From DAOOVD01 sp035369845 (GTDB lineage: Bacteria; Bacillota; Desulfotomaculia; Desulfotomaculales; Pelotomaculaceae), in contig DAOOVD010000016.1 of the NCBI GenBank assembly GCA_035369845.1, positions 1-46,378 on the forward strand: a DNA stretch of 46,378 nucleotides, written 5' to 3'. Both the position numbers and the translations under genes were made by a program. This document shows positions 32,563 through 40,657 of the stretch, piece by piece (the stretch's first letter is position 1; each line of letters opens with the position of its first letter). The notes beneath the pieces are model-generated. The model was not told where the DNA came from and did no database searches. It saw only the letters and a list, made by a program, of their open reading frames with translations.

Positions 32563-32586
32563 CCTGCGAAACAACGCGGGTTTTTT
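32563..32586 (+). terminator. Intrinsic terminator of degSU
   Basis: CCTGCG (32563-32568) pairs with CGCGGG (32575-32580, one wobble), followed by six Ts, directly after the degU stop. Confidence 0.75.
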
Positions 32587-32826
32587 ATTCGCCCCGTGAG
32601 TAAAGGCATCTTGTATAGGACTTAAGCCCTATTTTCATTTAACTGAATTTGCTGTCTTAAAAATGAGACTTGAGAATCATGCCGCTGCTTTTTGACAGTG
32701 TTAGTATTAAACTTAACAAAATACCCGTACAAATGGAAGGTAATTATTGCCACAACGGCTTTTACTTTGCAAAATCAAACAGTGTGTACATAGGCCCCAA
32801 AAAAAAAGAAAGGCAGGTGAATTACA

Positions 32827-33000
32827 ATGGCAAATATACTGAAAAGATTCTGGTTCGAGGAATCTGGACAGGGCTTGGCGGAATACGGACTGATTCTGGC
32901 ACTGATAGCTATCGCATGCATCGCTGCGTTGGGAACACTTGGCGGTGGCATAGCCAGCAAATTGGAAAAGGTAGGTAACACAATAAACCCTCAACAATAA
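32827..33000 (+). CDS. Flp-type pilin prepilin
   Basis: This 57-residue protein is the structural subunit of a Tad/Flp pilus. The leader ends in FEESG and the class IVb cleavage site is Gly14/Gln15. The mature start QGLAEYGLILALIAIACIAA has the Flp signature Glu at +5 and Tyr at +6, then a single hydrophobic helix, and a short polar end. AGGTGA lies seven bases before the ATG. It heads the tad genes, separated from the prepilin peptidase by a hairpin. The 240 bases before it contain TTGACA (near 32694) without a clear -10. No c-di-GMP riboswitch consensus is visible in the leader. Confidence 0.93.
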   Translation: MANILKRFWFEESGQGLAEYGLILALIAIACIAALGTLGGGIASKLEKVGNTINPQQ

Positions 33001-33043
33001 AAGTAATAAAAGGTATTCTACCATGCTAAATTCCTCAACCCAC

Positions 33044-33080
33044 GGGCCCTACTTGAGAACTCTTGAGTAGGGTCCGTCTT
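33044..33080 (+). terminator. Strong hairpin between pilin and prepilin peptidase
   Basis: GGGCCCTACT (33044-33053) pairs with AGTAGGGTCC (33066-33075, one wobble), with extra pairing in the loop, followed by only GTCTTT. The stem is strong but the T-run weak, so it may act as a partial terminator or mRNA stabiliser that keeps pilin message in excess over the assembly genes. Confidence 0.65.
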
Positions 33081-33095
33081 TAAAGGTAATCACAT

Positions 33096-33617
33096 ATGCT
33101 CATTGATATTCTTGTGCTCGCGGTATCGGCTATAAGTCTTTATACCGATCTGTCCAGGCGAAAAATTTATAATTCGGTACTTGCTCCCGCGGTTTTCATT
33201 GCGTTAGGCTACCACTTACATACTGGGGGACTCGCCGGAGTCAAGTTCAGCCTGAGCGGCCTCGGTCTCGGCCTGGCCCTGCTCTTTATCCCGTACTGTA
33301 CCGGCGGAATGGGAGCAGGTGACGTCAAGCTGCTTGGTACTATAGGATCATTAAAGGGACCGGTTTTTGCTTTCTACGCTTTTTTAGCCGGAGCACTGGC
33401 CGGAGGGATTATAGCTTTATTTTGCCTATACAAAAACAAAAAGCTATTTCAGGCGCTGGTTAAAATTTTCAGCCATATTCCGCTTCCCATAATTGTTTTA
33501 CTGAAGTTAAGGTCAAATACAGAATTCGAAACCGGGGAAAATGAGGAATTCAACATCAGCATACCATACGGGGCCGCTATTGTTACCGGCACGCTGGTCG
33601 CTTATTTTGTGAGGTGA
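33096..33617 (+). CDS. Prepilin peptidase, A24 family (CpaA/TadV-like)
   Basis: Membrane aspartyl protease that removes the leader from the Flp pilin and pseudopilins. The two catalytic aspartates are in LYTDLSRRKIYN (Asp18) and GGMGAGDVKLLG (Asp76, the GxGD motif). Four or more membrane helices in 173 residues, without the N-terminal methylase domain of PilD, identify the TadV/CpaA type. No strong ribosome site is seen before the ATG, though AAAGGTAA is nearby; coupling to upstream readthrough is possible. The stop lies four bases before the TadE gene. Confidence 0.92.
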   Translation: MLIDILVLAVSAISLYTDLSRRKIYNSVLAPAVFIALGYHLHTGGLAGVKFSLSGLGLGLALLFIPYCTGGMGAGDVKLLGTIGSLKGPVFAFYAFLAGALAGGIIALFCLYKNKKLFQALVKIFSHIPLPIIVLLKLRSNTEFETGENEEFNISIPYGAAIVTGTLVAYFVR

Positions 33618-33621
33618 TAGA

Positions 33622-34023
33622 GTGAGCCGCTTCAAAAAGATAATCGAAGACAGGCGGGGTCAGGCACTGGTGGAGCTTGCGCTCATACTGCCGCTTCTCA
33701 TTCTGTTGTTGATGGGCACCATTGAATTCGGCAGGATATTTCACTCATACCTGATTATTACAAACGCTTCGAGAGAAGGAGCGCGGGCCGGGATTATCGG
33801 GAAAACGGATACTGAAATAAGGACTTTGGTAAAAGAAGTAACGGCCTCATTGGAAATCCCAGATTCCCAAATATCCATCACACCTGAGCAAAGTTCTAGA
33901 ACAAGGGGAGTTCCCATAACAGTAAGTGTAAATTATTCAGTCAACCTAATTACCCCACTGCTGCAAACTTTTGCAACAAATCCCTTCCCTATTAAAGCAG
34001 CAACCACCATGAGGGTGGAATGA
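33622..34023 (+). CDS. TadE-family minor pilin/pseudopilin
   Basis: The 133-residue protein has the TadE N-terminus: a short basic segment, RRGQALVELALILPLLILLL with Gly13/Gln14 as a prepilin-like cleavage site and Glu at +5, a membrane helix, then TIEFGRIFHSYLIITNASREGARAG. The rest is a small exported beta-rich domain. In other Tad systems TadE is cut by the TadV peptidase and is needed for pilus assembly. The start is GTG 33622, within bases of GAGGTGATAG. It is followed after 10 bases by the TadG-like gene. Confidence 0.9.
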   Translation: MSRFKKIIEDRRGQALVELALILPLLILLLMGTIEFGRIFHSYLIITNASREGARAGIIGKTDTEIRTLVKEVTASLEIPDSQISITPEQSSRTRGVPITVSVNYSVNLITPLLQTFATNPFPIKAATTMRVE

Positions 34024-34033
34024 CGGAGGCAGA

Positions 34034-34981
34034 ATGAAAATAATAAAAAATTTTTTAAATGAACAAAAAGGGTTCGCTCTGATCCTGACAACTGCCGGCA
34101 TGTTGGCTTTGCTGGGATTTGCAGCACTCGTGACCGATATCGGCATGCTTGCACTAAACAAATACGAGCTTTCCAACGCAGTGGACGCAGCTGCTTTGGC
34201 TGGCGCCCAAGAACTTCCCAATAATGTCTCTCTGGCAAAAAGCGTAGCTATAGACTATGCGTTAAAAAACGGCTGCCTCGTTGACGAACCGGTAGTTTCG
34301 GCACATAACGGCAAAAACAATAGCAAGATCACCGTGACTGCCTCAAAAGAGGTCAATTACATCTTCGCCAAGTTTTTGGGCATAAGCTCCGGAACTGTCA
34401 GCGCCAGCGCCGCCGCAAGGTTAGCAGGCCTTACCTCACATAAAGGTGCGGTCCCTTTGGCCGTACCGGACCAGAATTTTGATTACAACACCAAATATAT
34501 ACTCAAGCAAGGAGCAAACAGCGAGAACCCTTCTCCACTCGGGCCCGGCACGTATGGAGCCCTGTCACTTTCGGGAACCGGCGCAAGTAACTATGAATAC
34601 GACCTCAAATACGGCTTCGAGGGAAATCTGCATGTCGGTCAGGAAATTGACACCGAAACAGGAAACATGTCCAACCCAACTAAAAGAGCTATAGAATACC
34701 GTATCAGCCAATGCAACCATTATCCGCCGTGCTCTCCCGCTTCTTACGACCCCGGCTGCTCGAGAATATTGGTTGTTCCGGTATACGAGCCAGCTTTAAA
34801 TATAAACGGGCAAATAAAAAGGGTGAAAATAATTGGATTTGCCTCTTTTTTTGTAGATCATGTAGCAGGTCAGGGGAATGAAAATTATATTGAAGGTTAC
34901 TTTCTAAAAATGGTAGCCGAAGGGGATTCTGACCCGGCCCAGTCCGATTACGGACTTGCAGGAGTCAAGCTAATCAAGTAA
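34034..34981 (+). CDS. TadG-like pilus assembly protein
   Basis: The N-terminal ~55 residues match the Tad_N/TadG-like helix: NEQKGFALILTTAGMLALLG then FAALVTDIGMLALNKYELSN and AVDAAALAGAQEL. The remaining ~250 residues form an exported domain with no von Willebrand A fold that I can see, so at 315 residues it is shorter than typical TadG. Several cysteines lie in the distal part (CNHYPPCSPASYDPGC). GGAGG sits before the ATG. Its role in anchoring or length control of the pilus is inferred from position. Confidence 0.82.
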   Translation: MKIIKNFLNEQKGFALILTTAGMLALLGFAALVTDIGMLALNKYELSNAVDAAALAGAQELPNNVSLAKSVAIDYALKNGCLVDEPVVSAHNGKNNSKITVTASKEVNYIFAKFLGISSGTVSASAAARLAGLTSHKGAVPLAVPDQNFDYNTKYILKQGANSENPSPLGPGTYGALSLSGTGASNYEYDLKYGFEGNLHVGQEIDTETGNMSNPTKRAIEYRISQCNHYPPCSPASYDPGCSRILVVPVYEPALNINGQIKRVKIIGFASFFVDHVAGQGNENYIEGYFLKMVAEGDSDPAQSDYGLAGVKLIK

Positions 34982-35000
34982 AAAACACGGAGTGATAATT

Positions 35001-35726
35001 ATGAAAAACAAGATAATTTTAATTATGGCTTTTGTTATCGGCCTCGCTGCAGCCGGCGGAATATATCTTTACCTGCAAAACCTCCAAAAAACGTATCAAC
35101 TTAAAGGCGATTTTATTAAAGTTGTTGTAGCCCGCCAGAGGATACCGGCGAAAACCCAAATTGCCGCTAATATGATTGAATTAAAAGATTTTCCGTCTGA
35201 TTATGTCAATGAACGCGCGGCAGTTGACGCGAAGGAAGTAGTTGGCAAGGTAACAAAGTCGGATATTCTGCCGGGTGAACAGGTTTTAAGGGACAGGCTT
35301 GCCGGTGACAATGAATCATTTGAATCCTTGTCGTTCCAGATTTCTCCCGGCAGTCGCGCCGTGACTGTGGCCGTCAACGAGGTTTCAGGACTTGCCGGTC
35401 TGGTCAAGCCGGGCGACCGCGTGGACGTCCTCGGCACTTTCGACCTGCAGGGTGCAGTCGGGCAGGAAAAGTCAAGCGTAACCTCCTTGTTGATTCAGAA
35501 TGTAGATGTCCTTTCAATTGATCAGGCAACAAACTCCGCCCAGACAAACAGCCAGGATAAAAAAGCAACTTCGGCCCACACTATAACTCTTTCTGTAACT
35601 CCGGAACAGGCTCAGCCCCTGGTCCTTTGCTCCGAGAAAGGCTCAATCAGGCTTGTACTCCGCCCGGCTACAGATAACGACATTGTTAATCTCCCGTCAA
35701 CCAAAATGAACCAACTGATCCGTTAA
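35001..35726 (+). CDS. cpaB: Flp pilus assembly protein CpaB (RcpC-like)
   Basis: One N-terminal membrane helix (~3-22) is followed by a SAF domain (VVVARQRIPAKTQIAANMIE...VGKVTKSDILPGEQVLRDRL) and the RcpC/CpaB C-terminal region (GSRAVTVAVNEVSGLAGLVK...VDVLGTF). In Gram-negatives CpaB supports the secretin; here no secretin gene exists, which agrees with a single-membrane cell, so CpaB probably acts at the outer membrane face or in the wall. The ATG at 35001 has GGAGTGAT upstream; the frame opens 9 bases earlier with GTG. Confidence 0.9.
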   Translation: MKNKIILIMAFVIGLAAAGGIYLYLQNLQKTYQLKGDFIKVVVARQRIPAKTQIAANMIELKDFPSDYVNERAAVDAKEVVGKVTKSDILPGEQVLRDRLAGDNESFESLSFQISPGSRAVTVAVNEVSGLAGLVKPGDRVDVLGTFDLQGAVGQEKSSVTSLLIQNVDVLSIDQATNSAQTNSQDKKATSAHTITLSVTPEQAQPLVLCSEKGSIRLVLRPATDNDIVNLPSTKMNQLIR

Positions 35727-35744
35727 AGGGGGTACGGATTAATT

Positions 35745-36968
35745 ATGAATAAGACAAGCGTTTTGGTTGTCGACGATATCGCCAATACCAGGGAAGACAT
35801 TAAGAGGCTGCTTTATTTTGAAGAGGACATATCCGTGGTCGGGGAAGCGGGTGACGGTCAGGAAGCCGTTAAAATGGCCGAGGAACTTAAACCCGATGTG
35901 GTCTTAATGGATATCAACATGCCCGGAATGGACGGCATTGAAGCGTCAGAAGCAATTTCCACAAAATTGCCGGATACCGCCGTTGTCGTAATATCCATAC
36001 AGGGGGAGCCGGAGTACCTGAGAAAGGCTATGGTGGCCGGCGCCAGGGATTACCTGGTAAAGCCGTTCAGCAGCAGCGACCTGTCTGAAACCATTCGCAG
36101 GGTTAGCACTTCGTATAAAAACCGTCCTTCATACCCCGCACCCCCGCCGCCGGTCGAAACGGAGCCAGTACCTGAGCTTCCAAAAAATAGAGTTATAGTA
36201 GTTTTTTCCACAAAAGGCGGCGTAGGAAAGACAACCCTATCCTGCAACCTGGCCGTAAGCCTGACCCGGGAAACCGGCAAAAAAGTCGTTCTTGTGGACC
36301 TGAACCTGCAGGGCGGAGACGTGGCAGTAATGCTGAATCTCTCTCCCAAAGGAACCATTGCCGAACTGGTACAGGAAGAGGACAGAATGGAGTATTCCCT
36401 GGTTAATGCCTATTTGGCCCCGCACATTTCGGGGCTGAAAGTTCTCCCCGCCCCTCTGCGGCCAGAGCATGCCGACGTAATTGCGGCAAAAGACGTTGAA
36501 GGAATAATAACCCTTTTAAAAAGCAACAACGACTACGTTATTATCGATACTCCTCCGTTTTTCAACGACATTAACTTGAGCGCACTGGAAATTGCCGACG
36601 ATATTCTTTTGATGTTTACCCGCGACCTTCCGTCTATTAAACATGTCAAATCAGATCTCGAAGTCCTCGAAACCTTAAACCAATTGCATAAAGTAAAGTT
36701 TGTCTTAAATCAGTCGACTCTGGATTACGGGATAAAAATTTCAGACCTTGAGAAAATCCTTAACGCATCGCCGGCGGCAGTAATTCCATTTACTGAAAAA
36801 ATTGTCCTTTCTTCCATCAACAAAGGGCATCCGTTTGTATTGACCCATGCAAACAGCGGGATAGCCCAGATAATAAGAGATTTTTCACACAAATTTGAAC
36901 TGGCTGCATCCGGTGCCACGCCGCTACCGGCTAAAAAGTCCCTTATTGGAAAAATTTTTAGCTTTTAA
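35745..36968 (+). CDS. cpaE: Receiver domain fused to MinD-like ATPase (CpaE/TadZ)
   Basis: CpaE/TadZ localises the Tad machine at the cell surface. Residues 1-120 are a receiver domain with KPDVVLMDINMPGMDGIEAS, Asp56, and a conserved lysine in YLVKPF, all the residues needed for phosphorylation. After a proline-rich linker (~125-145) comes a ParA/MinD ATPase with the deviant Walker A VVFSTKGGVGKTTLSCNLAV (~153-170), LVDLNLQGGDVAVML and IIDTPPFFND. Many CpaE receivers have lost the aspartate; this one keeps it, so it may respond to a kinase such as DegS or another not in the window. 407 residues. Confidence 0.9.
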   Translation: MNKTSVLVVDDIANTREDIKRLLYFEEDISVVGEAGDGQEAVKMAEELKPDVVLMDINMPGMDGIEASEAISTKLPDTAVVVISIQGEPEYLRKAMVAGARDYLVKPFSSSDLSETIRRVSTSYKNRPSYPAPPPPVETEPVPELPKNRVIVVFSTKGGVGKTTLSCNLAVSLTRETGKKVVLVDLNLQGGDVAVMLNLSPKGTIAELVQEEDRMEYSLVNAYLAPHISGLKVLPAPLRPEHADVIAAKDVEGIITLLKSNNDYVIIDTPPFFNDINLSALEIADDILLMFTRDLPSIKHVKSDLEVLETLNQLHKVKFVLNQSTLDYGIKISDLEKILNASPAAVIPFTEKIVLSSINKGHPFVLTHANSGIAQIIRDFSHKFELAASGATPLPAKKSLIGKIFSF

Positions 36969-36997
36969 TCCAAAACTTATTTCCGAGGTGCAGGCAC

Positions 36998-38353
36998 ATG
37001 TCATTATTGGCACGACTTGAACAGCATAAGGCGACAAAATCCGAACAGGGCTTGAAGAACGGGAAGACCCTGGACCCAATCAAAAAAGACCCGCATGAAC
37101 AGCTGAAAACCTCAATCCATAAAAGAATCATCGAGGAGCTAAAGGAGTTGGCTGTAGATAAGGACAATCCCGAAAATCTCTCAACAAAAATTGAAGAAAT
37201 GGTTCTCGATATTTTAAAAGAAGAGGCGGATCATATACCGCGTCTGGATCGGCTTCGTATTGCAAAGGAGATAGCCGATGATGCAATTGCTTATGGACCC
37301 ATTACGCCGCTGCTGAACGATCCGGAAATAACTGAGGTAATGGTTAACGGACCCGACAAGGTTTATATAGAGAAAAGCGGCAGAATTGAACTGACGGACG
37401 TTTATTTCCGTAACAACAGTCACGTCATGCACATTATAGAGAAAATTGTAACACCCCTTGGCAGAAGGATAGATGAAAGTTCACCTATGGTCGACGCCCG
37501 CCTGCCCGACGGTTCCAGAGTCAACGCCGTTATTCCGCCTTTGGCTTTAAACGGCCCAACAGTTACAATAAGAAAATTTTTCAAAGACCCCCTAACCACC
37601 GAAGACTTGGTCAGATTAGGCACTTTGACAAAACAGATACTGGGATTTTTAGAAGCTTGCGTTAAAGGCAGGCTCAACATTATTGTTTCGGGAGGAACAG
37701 GCAGCGGAAAAACAACCACTTTAAACATTCTATCTTCTTTCATTCCTGACGACGAAAGGATAATCACTATAGAAGACGCAGCGGAACTCCAGCTTAGACA
37801 GGAACACGTAATCACCCTGGAAAGCCGCCCCCCCAATATTGAGGGAAAAGGCGCCGTCACAATAAGAGACCTGGTCCGCAATGCTCTGCGGATGCGTCCC
37901 GACCGGATAGTAGTCGGCGAGGTCCGCAGCGGTGAGGCCCTTGACATGCTCCAGGCAATGAACACCGGCCACGACGGTTCGCTTACCACCGGGCATGCCA
38001 ACTCTCCCCGGGACATGCTTTCCCGCTTGGAAACAATGGTGCTGATGGCCGGCATGGAACTTCCGGTTAAGGCTATAAGAGAACAAATATCATCCGCCGT
38101 CAACCTGATTATCCACCAGAGCCGGATGAAGGACGGCACGCGAAAAATTACTCACATCACCGAAGTTCAGGGAATGGAGGGTGACGTTATCGTTCTTCAG
38201 GATATTTACGTATTTAAACAGGAAGGCAAGGACTCTGACGGAAGGATAAAAGGCAGATTCATTGCTACCGGGATCAGGCCCAAGTTTCTCGAAAAACTTG
38301 AAACTCACGGGATTAACCTGCCTTTCGAATTATTTAACCCATCCATACTTTAA
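36998..38353 (+). CDS. cpaF: Tad pilus assembly ATPase CpaF/TadA
   Basis: Secretion-type ATPase that powers pilus extension from the cytoplasm. N-terminal helical domain (~1-110) then the ATPase core with Walker A IIVSGGTGSGKTTTLNILSS (~232-239), the Asp box IITIEDAAELQL, RPDRIVVGEVRSGEALDMLQ (Walker B), and the His box TGHDGSLTTGHANSP. 451 residues is typical. It is located in the conserved order cpaE-cpaF-tadB-tadC. AGGTGCAGGC lies before the ATG. Confidence 0.95.
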   Translation: MSLLARLEQHKATKSEQGLKNGKTLDPIKKDPHEQLKTSIHKRIIEELKELAVDKDNPENLSTKIEEMVLDILKEEADHIPRLDRLRIAKEIADDAIAYGPITPLLNDPEITEVMVNGPDKVYIEKSGRIELTDVYFRNNSHVMHIIEKIVTPLGRRIDESSPMVDARLPDGSRVNAVIPPLALNGPTVTIRKFFKDPLTTEDLVRLGTLTKQILGFLEACVKGRLNIIVSGGTGSGKTTTLNILSSFIPDDERIITIEDAAELQLRQEHVITLESRPPNIEGKGAVTIRDLVRNALRMRPDRIVVGEVRSGEALDMLQAMNTGHDGSLTTGHANSPRDMLSRLETMVLMAGMELPVKAIREQISSAVNLIIHQSRMKDGTRKITHITEVQGMEGDVIVLQDIYVFKQEGKDSDGRIKGRFIATGIRPKFLEKLETHGINLPFELFNPSIL

Positions 38354-38379
38354 GTGCCTTGCGAGGAGGTTTTTTGATA

Positions 38380-39351
38380 ATGAACCCTGCTATAATCGCA
38401 TCCCTTGTATTTTTCACAATCATATTGTTCTTCCTGGGAATCAGCCAGCTAAAAGCTGGCGAACGGGAGACCGTAAACGCGCGCATGCAGCGATTTGCAG
38501 GTAACAGGATGCAGGATGCTATGGACGAGGTGAAAAAGAAAAATAAAAATTTTAAAGCCGTGCGCAGGGTACTGGAACTTGCCGGAAAGCCTTTCAGCGC
38601 CCGCCAGATAACAGCCAGGGTAGACACAGAACTGGCTAAGGCCGACATACTGCTAAAAGGCGAAGAGTTTTTAGGTCTTACCCTAATCCTGACATTTGGA
38701 GGGGGGGTATTTTTCCTCCTTATTACCGGTAATTTGTTAGCCGGCATAATTGCAGCTTCATGCGGCTTCTACCTGCCCTTCTTTGCCCTGCGCACTTCTA
38801 AAGCCAAGAGGATCACCAAATTTAACGCACAAATAGGTGATGCTCTGGTGATTATGGCAAATTCCCTTCGTTCAGGGTTCAGCTTTCTACAGGCCATGGA
38901 TATGGTCTGCAAGGAACTGCCAGATCCGATCGCCAAAGAATTCAGTGTAGCTTTACAGGAGATGAACTGGGGTGCGCCGACAGAGGAATCGCTTCTCAAC
39001 ATGGCCTCCCGGCTGGGAAGTGAAGACCTTGAACTGGTTGTAACAGCCGTGCTGATCCAGCGCCAGGTCGGGGGTAACCTCGCCGAGGTGCTTGACAACA
39101 TTGCCACCACAATCAGGGAAAGGGTTCGCATTAAGGGTGAAATTAAAACACTAACCGCTCAAGGAAGAATGTCGGGTCTTGTAATTGGCATCCTTCCCTC
39201 TTTGCTTACCTCATCGCTGTATTTTTTAAACCCGGAATATATAACACTTCTCTTCTCCAGTAAAACCGGAATTTTCCTGGTTATGGCCGCCGTTATCTTT
39301 CAAATTTTAGGCTTTGCTTTAATAAGAAAAATAGTTCAAATTCCGGTATAG
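38380..39351 (+). CDS. tadB: Tad pilus inner-membrane platform protein TadB
   Basis: A type II secretion F-domain membrane protein that forms the platform with TadC. An N-terminal membrane helix is followed by a cytoplasmic region, then two further helices (~110-150), the GspF-like segment (ANSLRSGFSFLQAMDMVCKE, EMNWGAPTEESLLNMASRLG, LIQRQVGGNLAEVLDNIATT) and two C-terminal helices. 323 residues. I use ATG 38380, with GAGGAGG upstream; the frame opens at TTG 38359 but this would bury the ribosome site. Confidence 0.92.
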   Translation: MNPAIIASLVFFTIILFFLGISQLKAGERETVNARMQRFAGNRMQDAMDEVKKKNKNFKAVRRVLELAGKPFSARQITARVDTELAKADILLKGEEFLGLTLILTFGGGVFFLLITGNLLAGIIAASCGFYLPFFALRTSKAKRITKFNAQIGDALVIMANSLRSGFSFLQAMDMVCKELPDPIAKEFSVALQEMNWGAPTEESLLNMASRLGSEDLELVVTAVLIQRQVGGNLAEVLDNIATTIRERVRIKGEIKTLTAQGRMSGLVIGILPSLLTSSLYFLNPEYITLLFSSKTGIFLVMAAVIFQILGFALIRKIVQIPV

Positions 39352-39362
39352 GAGGGATACGT

Positions 39363-40283
39363 ATGCTAACATATATATCTGCTATTATTTTTTTTGAGTT
39401 CTTTTTAATTACAGTGCTTATTTTTAATTTTACTACAAGGGATAGTGTGGAAATCAAAAAAAGGTTCAATGATGTTGTTGGCAACCGCATACCCACGGTC
39501 CGCGAACAAGAGTTAAGAAACGCCTTTATCAAAAGAGCGGTCAAACCCCTCTTGAACAAGATATCCCTTAGAGTTGTCAAAATGCTCCCGGTGGAAAAAG
39601 AAGCGGAACTTGCCAGAAAAATAGAGACAGCCGGCCTGAACGAAAAAATTGCGCCTAGGGAACTGTTGACCCTGAAATATTTTGTTGCTGCTGGGGGAGC
39701 AGTAATGCTGCTTTGGCTCGGCTCTTTTTCCGGCAAGAACTTTTTTCAAATTGTTTTGATGGGATGTACAGGTCTAGGATTGGGATGGTACTTACCAGAT
39801 ATATACATTAACAGAAAAAGCGCAATCCGAAAGCAGGAAATTGAAAAAGGCCTTCCCGATGTGCTCGACCTTCTGACGGTAAGTGTCGAAGCCGGCCTGG
39901 GCTTTGACGGAGCGCTGATGAAAGTAGTTGAAAAAACCAGAGGCGTTCTTTCCCGGGAATTCACTTCCATGCTTCAGGAAGTAAAAATGGGGAAACCAAG
40001 GATTGAAGCGCTTAGAGACATGTCATACCGCGTAAGCGTAGACGACTTTTCAACTTTTGCCGGATCAGTCATTCTGGCTGACAAACTGGGAATAAGCATC
40101 GGCAATGTGTTACGGCTGCAGTCGGAACAAATAAGGCAAAAGCGCCGGCAACGGGCAGAGGAAGCCGCAATGAAAGCGCCTATTAAAATTCTTATTCCAA
40201 CGGTTTTTTTTATCTTTCCTGCAATATTCGTTGTTCTTTTAGGACCGGCGGCCATTCAAATCACAAGGGCATTTTTACAGTAA
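39363..40283 (+). CDS. tadC: Tad pilus inner-membrane platform protein TadC
   Basis: Second GspF-like platform protein, paralogous to TadB. One N-terminal helix, a cytoplasmic region with KEAELARKIETAGLNEKIAP, two central helices, then the F-domain (DVLDLLTVSVEAGLGFDGAL, MKVVEKTRGVLSREFTSMLQ, VILADKLGISIGNVLRLQSE) and a final hydrophobic pair. 306 residues is normal. GGAGGG precedes the ATG and the gene starts 11 bases after tadB. Last of the core tad genes. Confidence 0.92.
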   Translation: MLTYISAIIFFEFFLITVLIFNFTTRDSVEIKKRFNDVVGNRIPTVREQELRNAFIKRAVKPLLNKISLRVVKMLPVEKEAELARKIETAGLNEKIAPRELLTLKYFVAAGGAVMLLWLGSFSGKNFFQIVLMGCTGLGLGWYLPDIYINRKSAIRKQEIEKGLPDVLDLLTVSVEAGLGFDGALMKVVEKTRGVLSREFTSMLQEVKMGKPRIEALRDMSYRVSVDDFSTFAGSVILADKLGISIGNVLRLQSEQIRQKRRQRAEEAAMKAPIKILIPTVFFIFPAIFVVLLGPAAIQITRAFLQ

Positions 40284-40302
40284 AATGACGAGGTAAAAAA
40301 CA

Positions 40303-40647
40303 ATGGAACTAGTCAATCTTACAAACGGGACAGTCCTGGCTCAAAGAATCGAAGTTTCCAACTGTTTTAAAAAACGTTTGAGAGGACTGATCGGCAGGCC
40401 GGTTTTAAAACCGGGAGAAGCAATGATACTTATGCCCTGTAAATCTGTTCACACGTTTTTTATGAGTTTCCCAATAGATGTTATTTTTTTGGACAAAGAG
40501 GCCGTGGTTATAAAAATTCTGGAAAAAATGAAACCATTCAGGTTTAGCCCGGTAATCCCCCGTGCCGAAATTTCAGTGGAACTACCGGCAGGATGCCTCG
40601 CTCACACCTGCACACGGGAAGGACACTGCCTGCAGATAAACATTTAG
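40303..40647 (+). CDS. DUF192 family protein
   Basis: The 114-residue protein has the DUF192 signature RLRGLIGRPVLKPGEAMILM and MPCKSVHTFFMSFPIDVIFL, a small beta-barrel fold whose function is unknown. Four cysteines occur (VSNCFKK, MPCKSV, GCLAHTCTREGHC), some near the C-terminus. No signal peptide is seen, unlike many exported DUF192 proteins. It sits 19 bases after tadC and 10 before the receptor gene, and DUF192 genes are often found near Tad loci, so a link to the pilus is likely but undefined. Confidence 0.88.
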   Translation: MELVNLTNGTVLAQRIEVSNCFKKRLRGLIGRPVLKPGEAMILMPCKSVHTFFMSFPIDVIFLDKEAVVIKILEKMKPFRFSPVIPRAEISVELPAGCLAHTCTREGHCLQINI

Positions 40648-40657
40648 GAGGTTTGTC

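Noticed and set aside
32588..32826. c-di-GMP riboswitch in the pilin leader
   Set aside because: Such riboswitches often precede pilin genes in clostridia, but the conserved GGGCAAACC and AGCGGGGTTACCG segments are absent.
37420..38139. A 239-codon minus-strand frame inside cpaF
   Set aside because: Antisense to the conserved ATPase core, with a composition reflecting the opposite strand.
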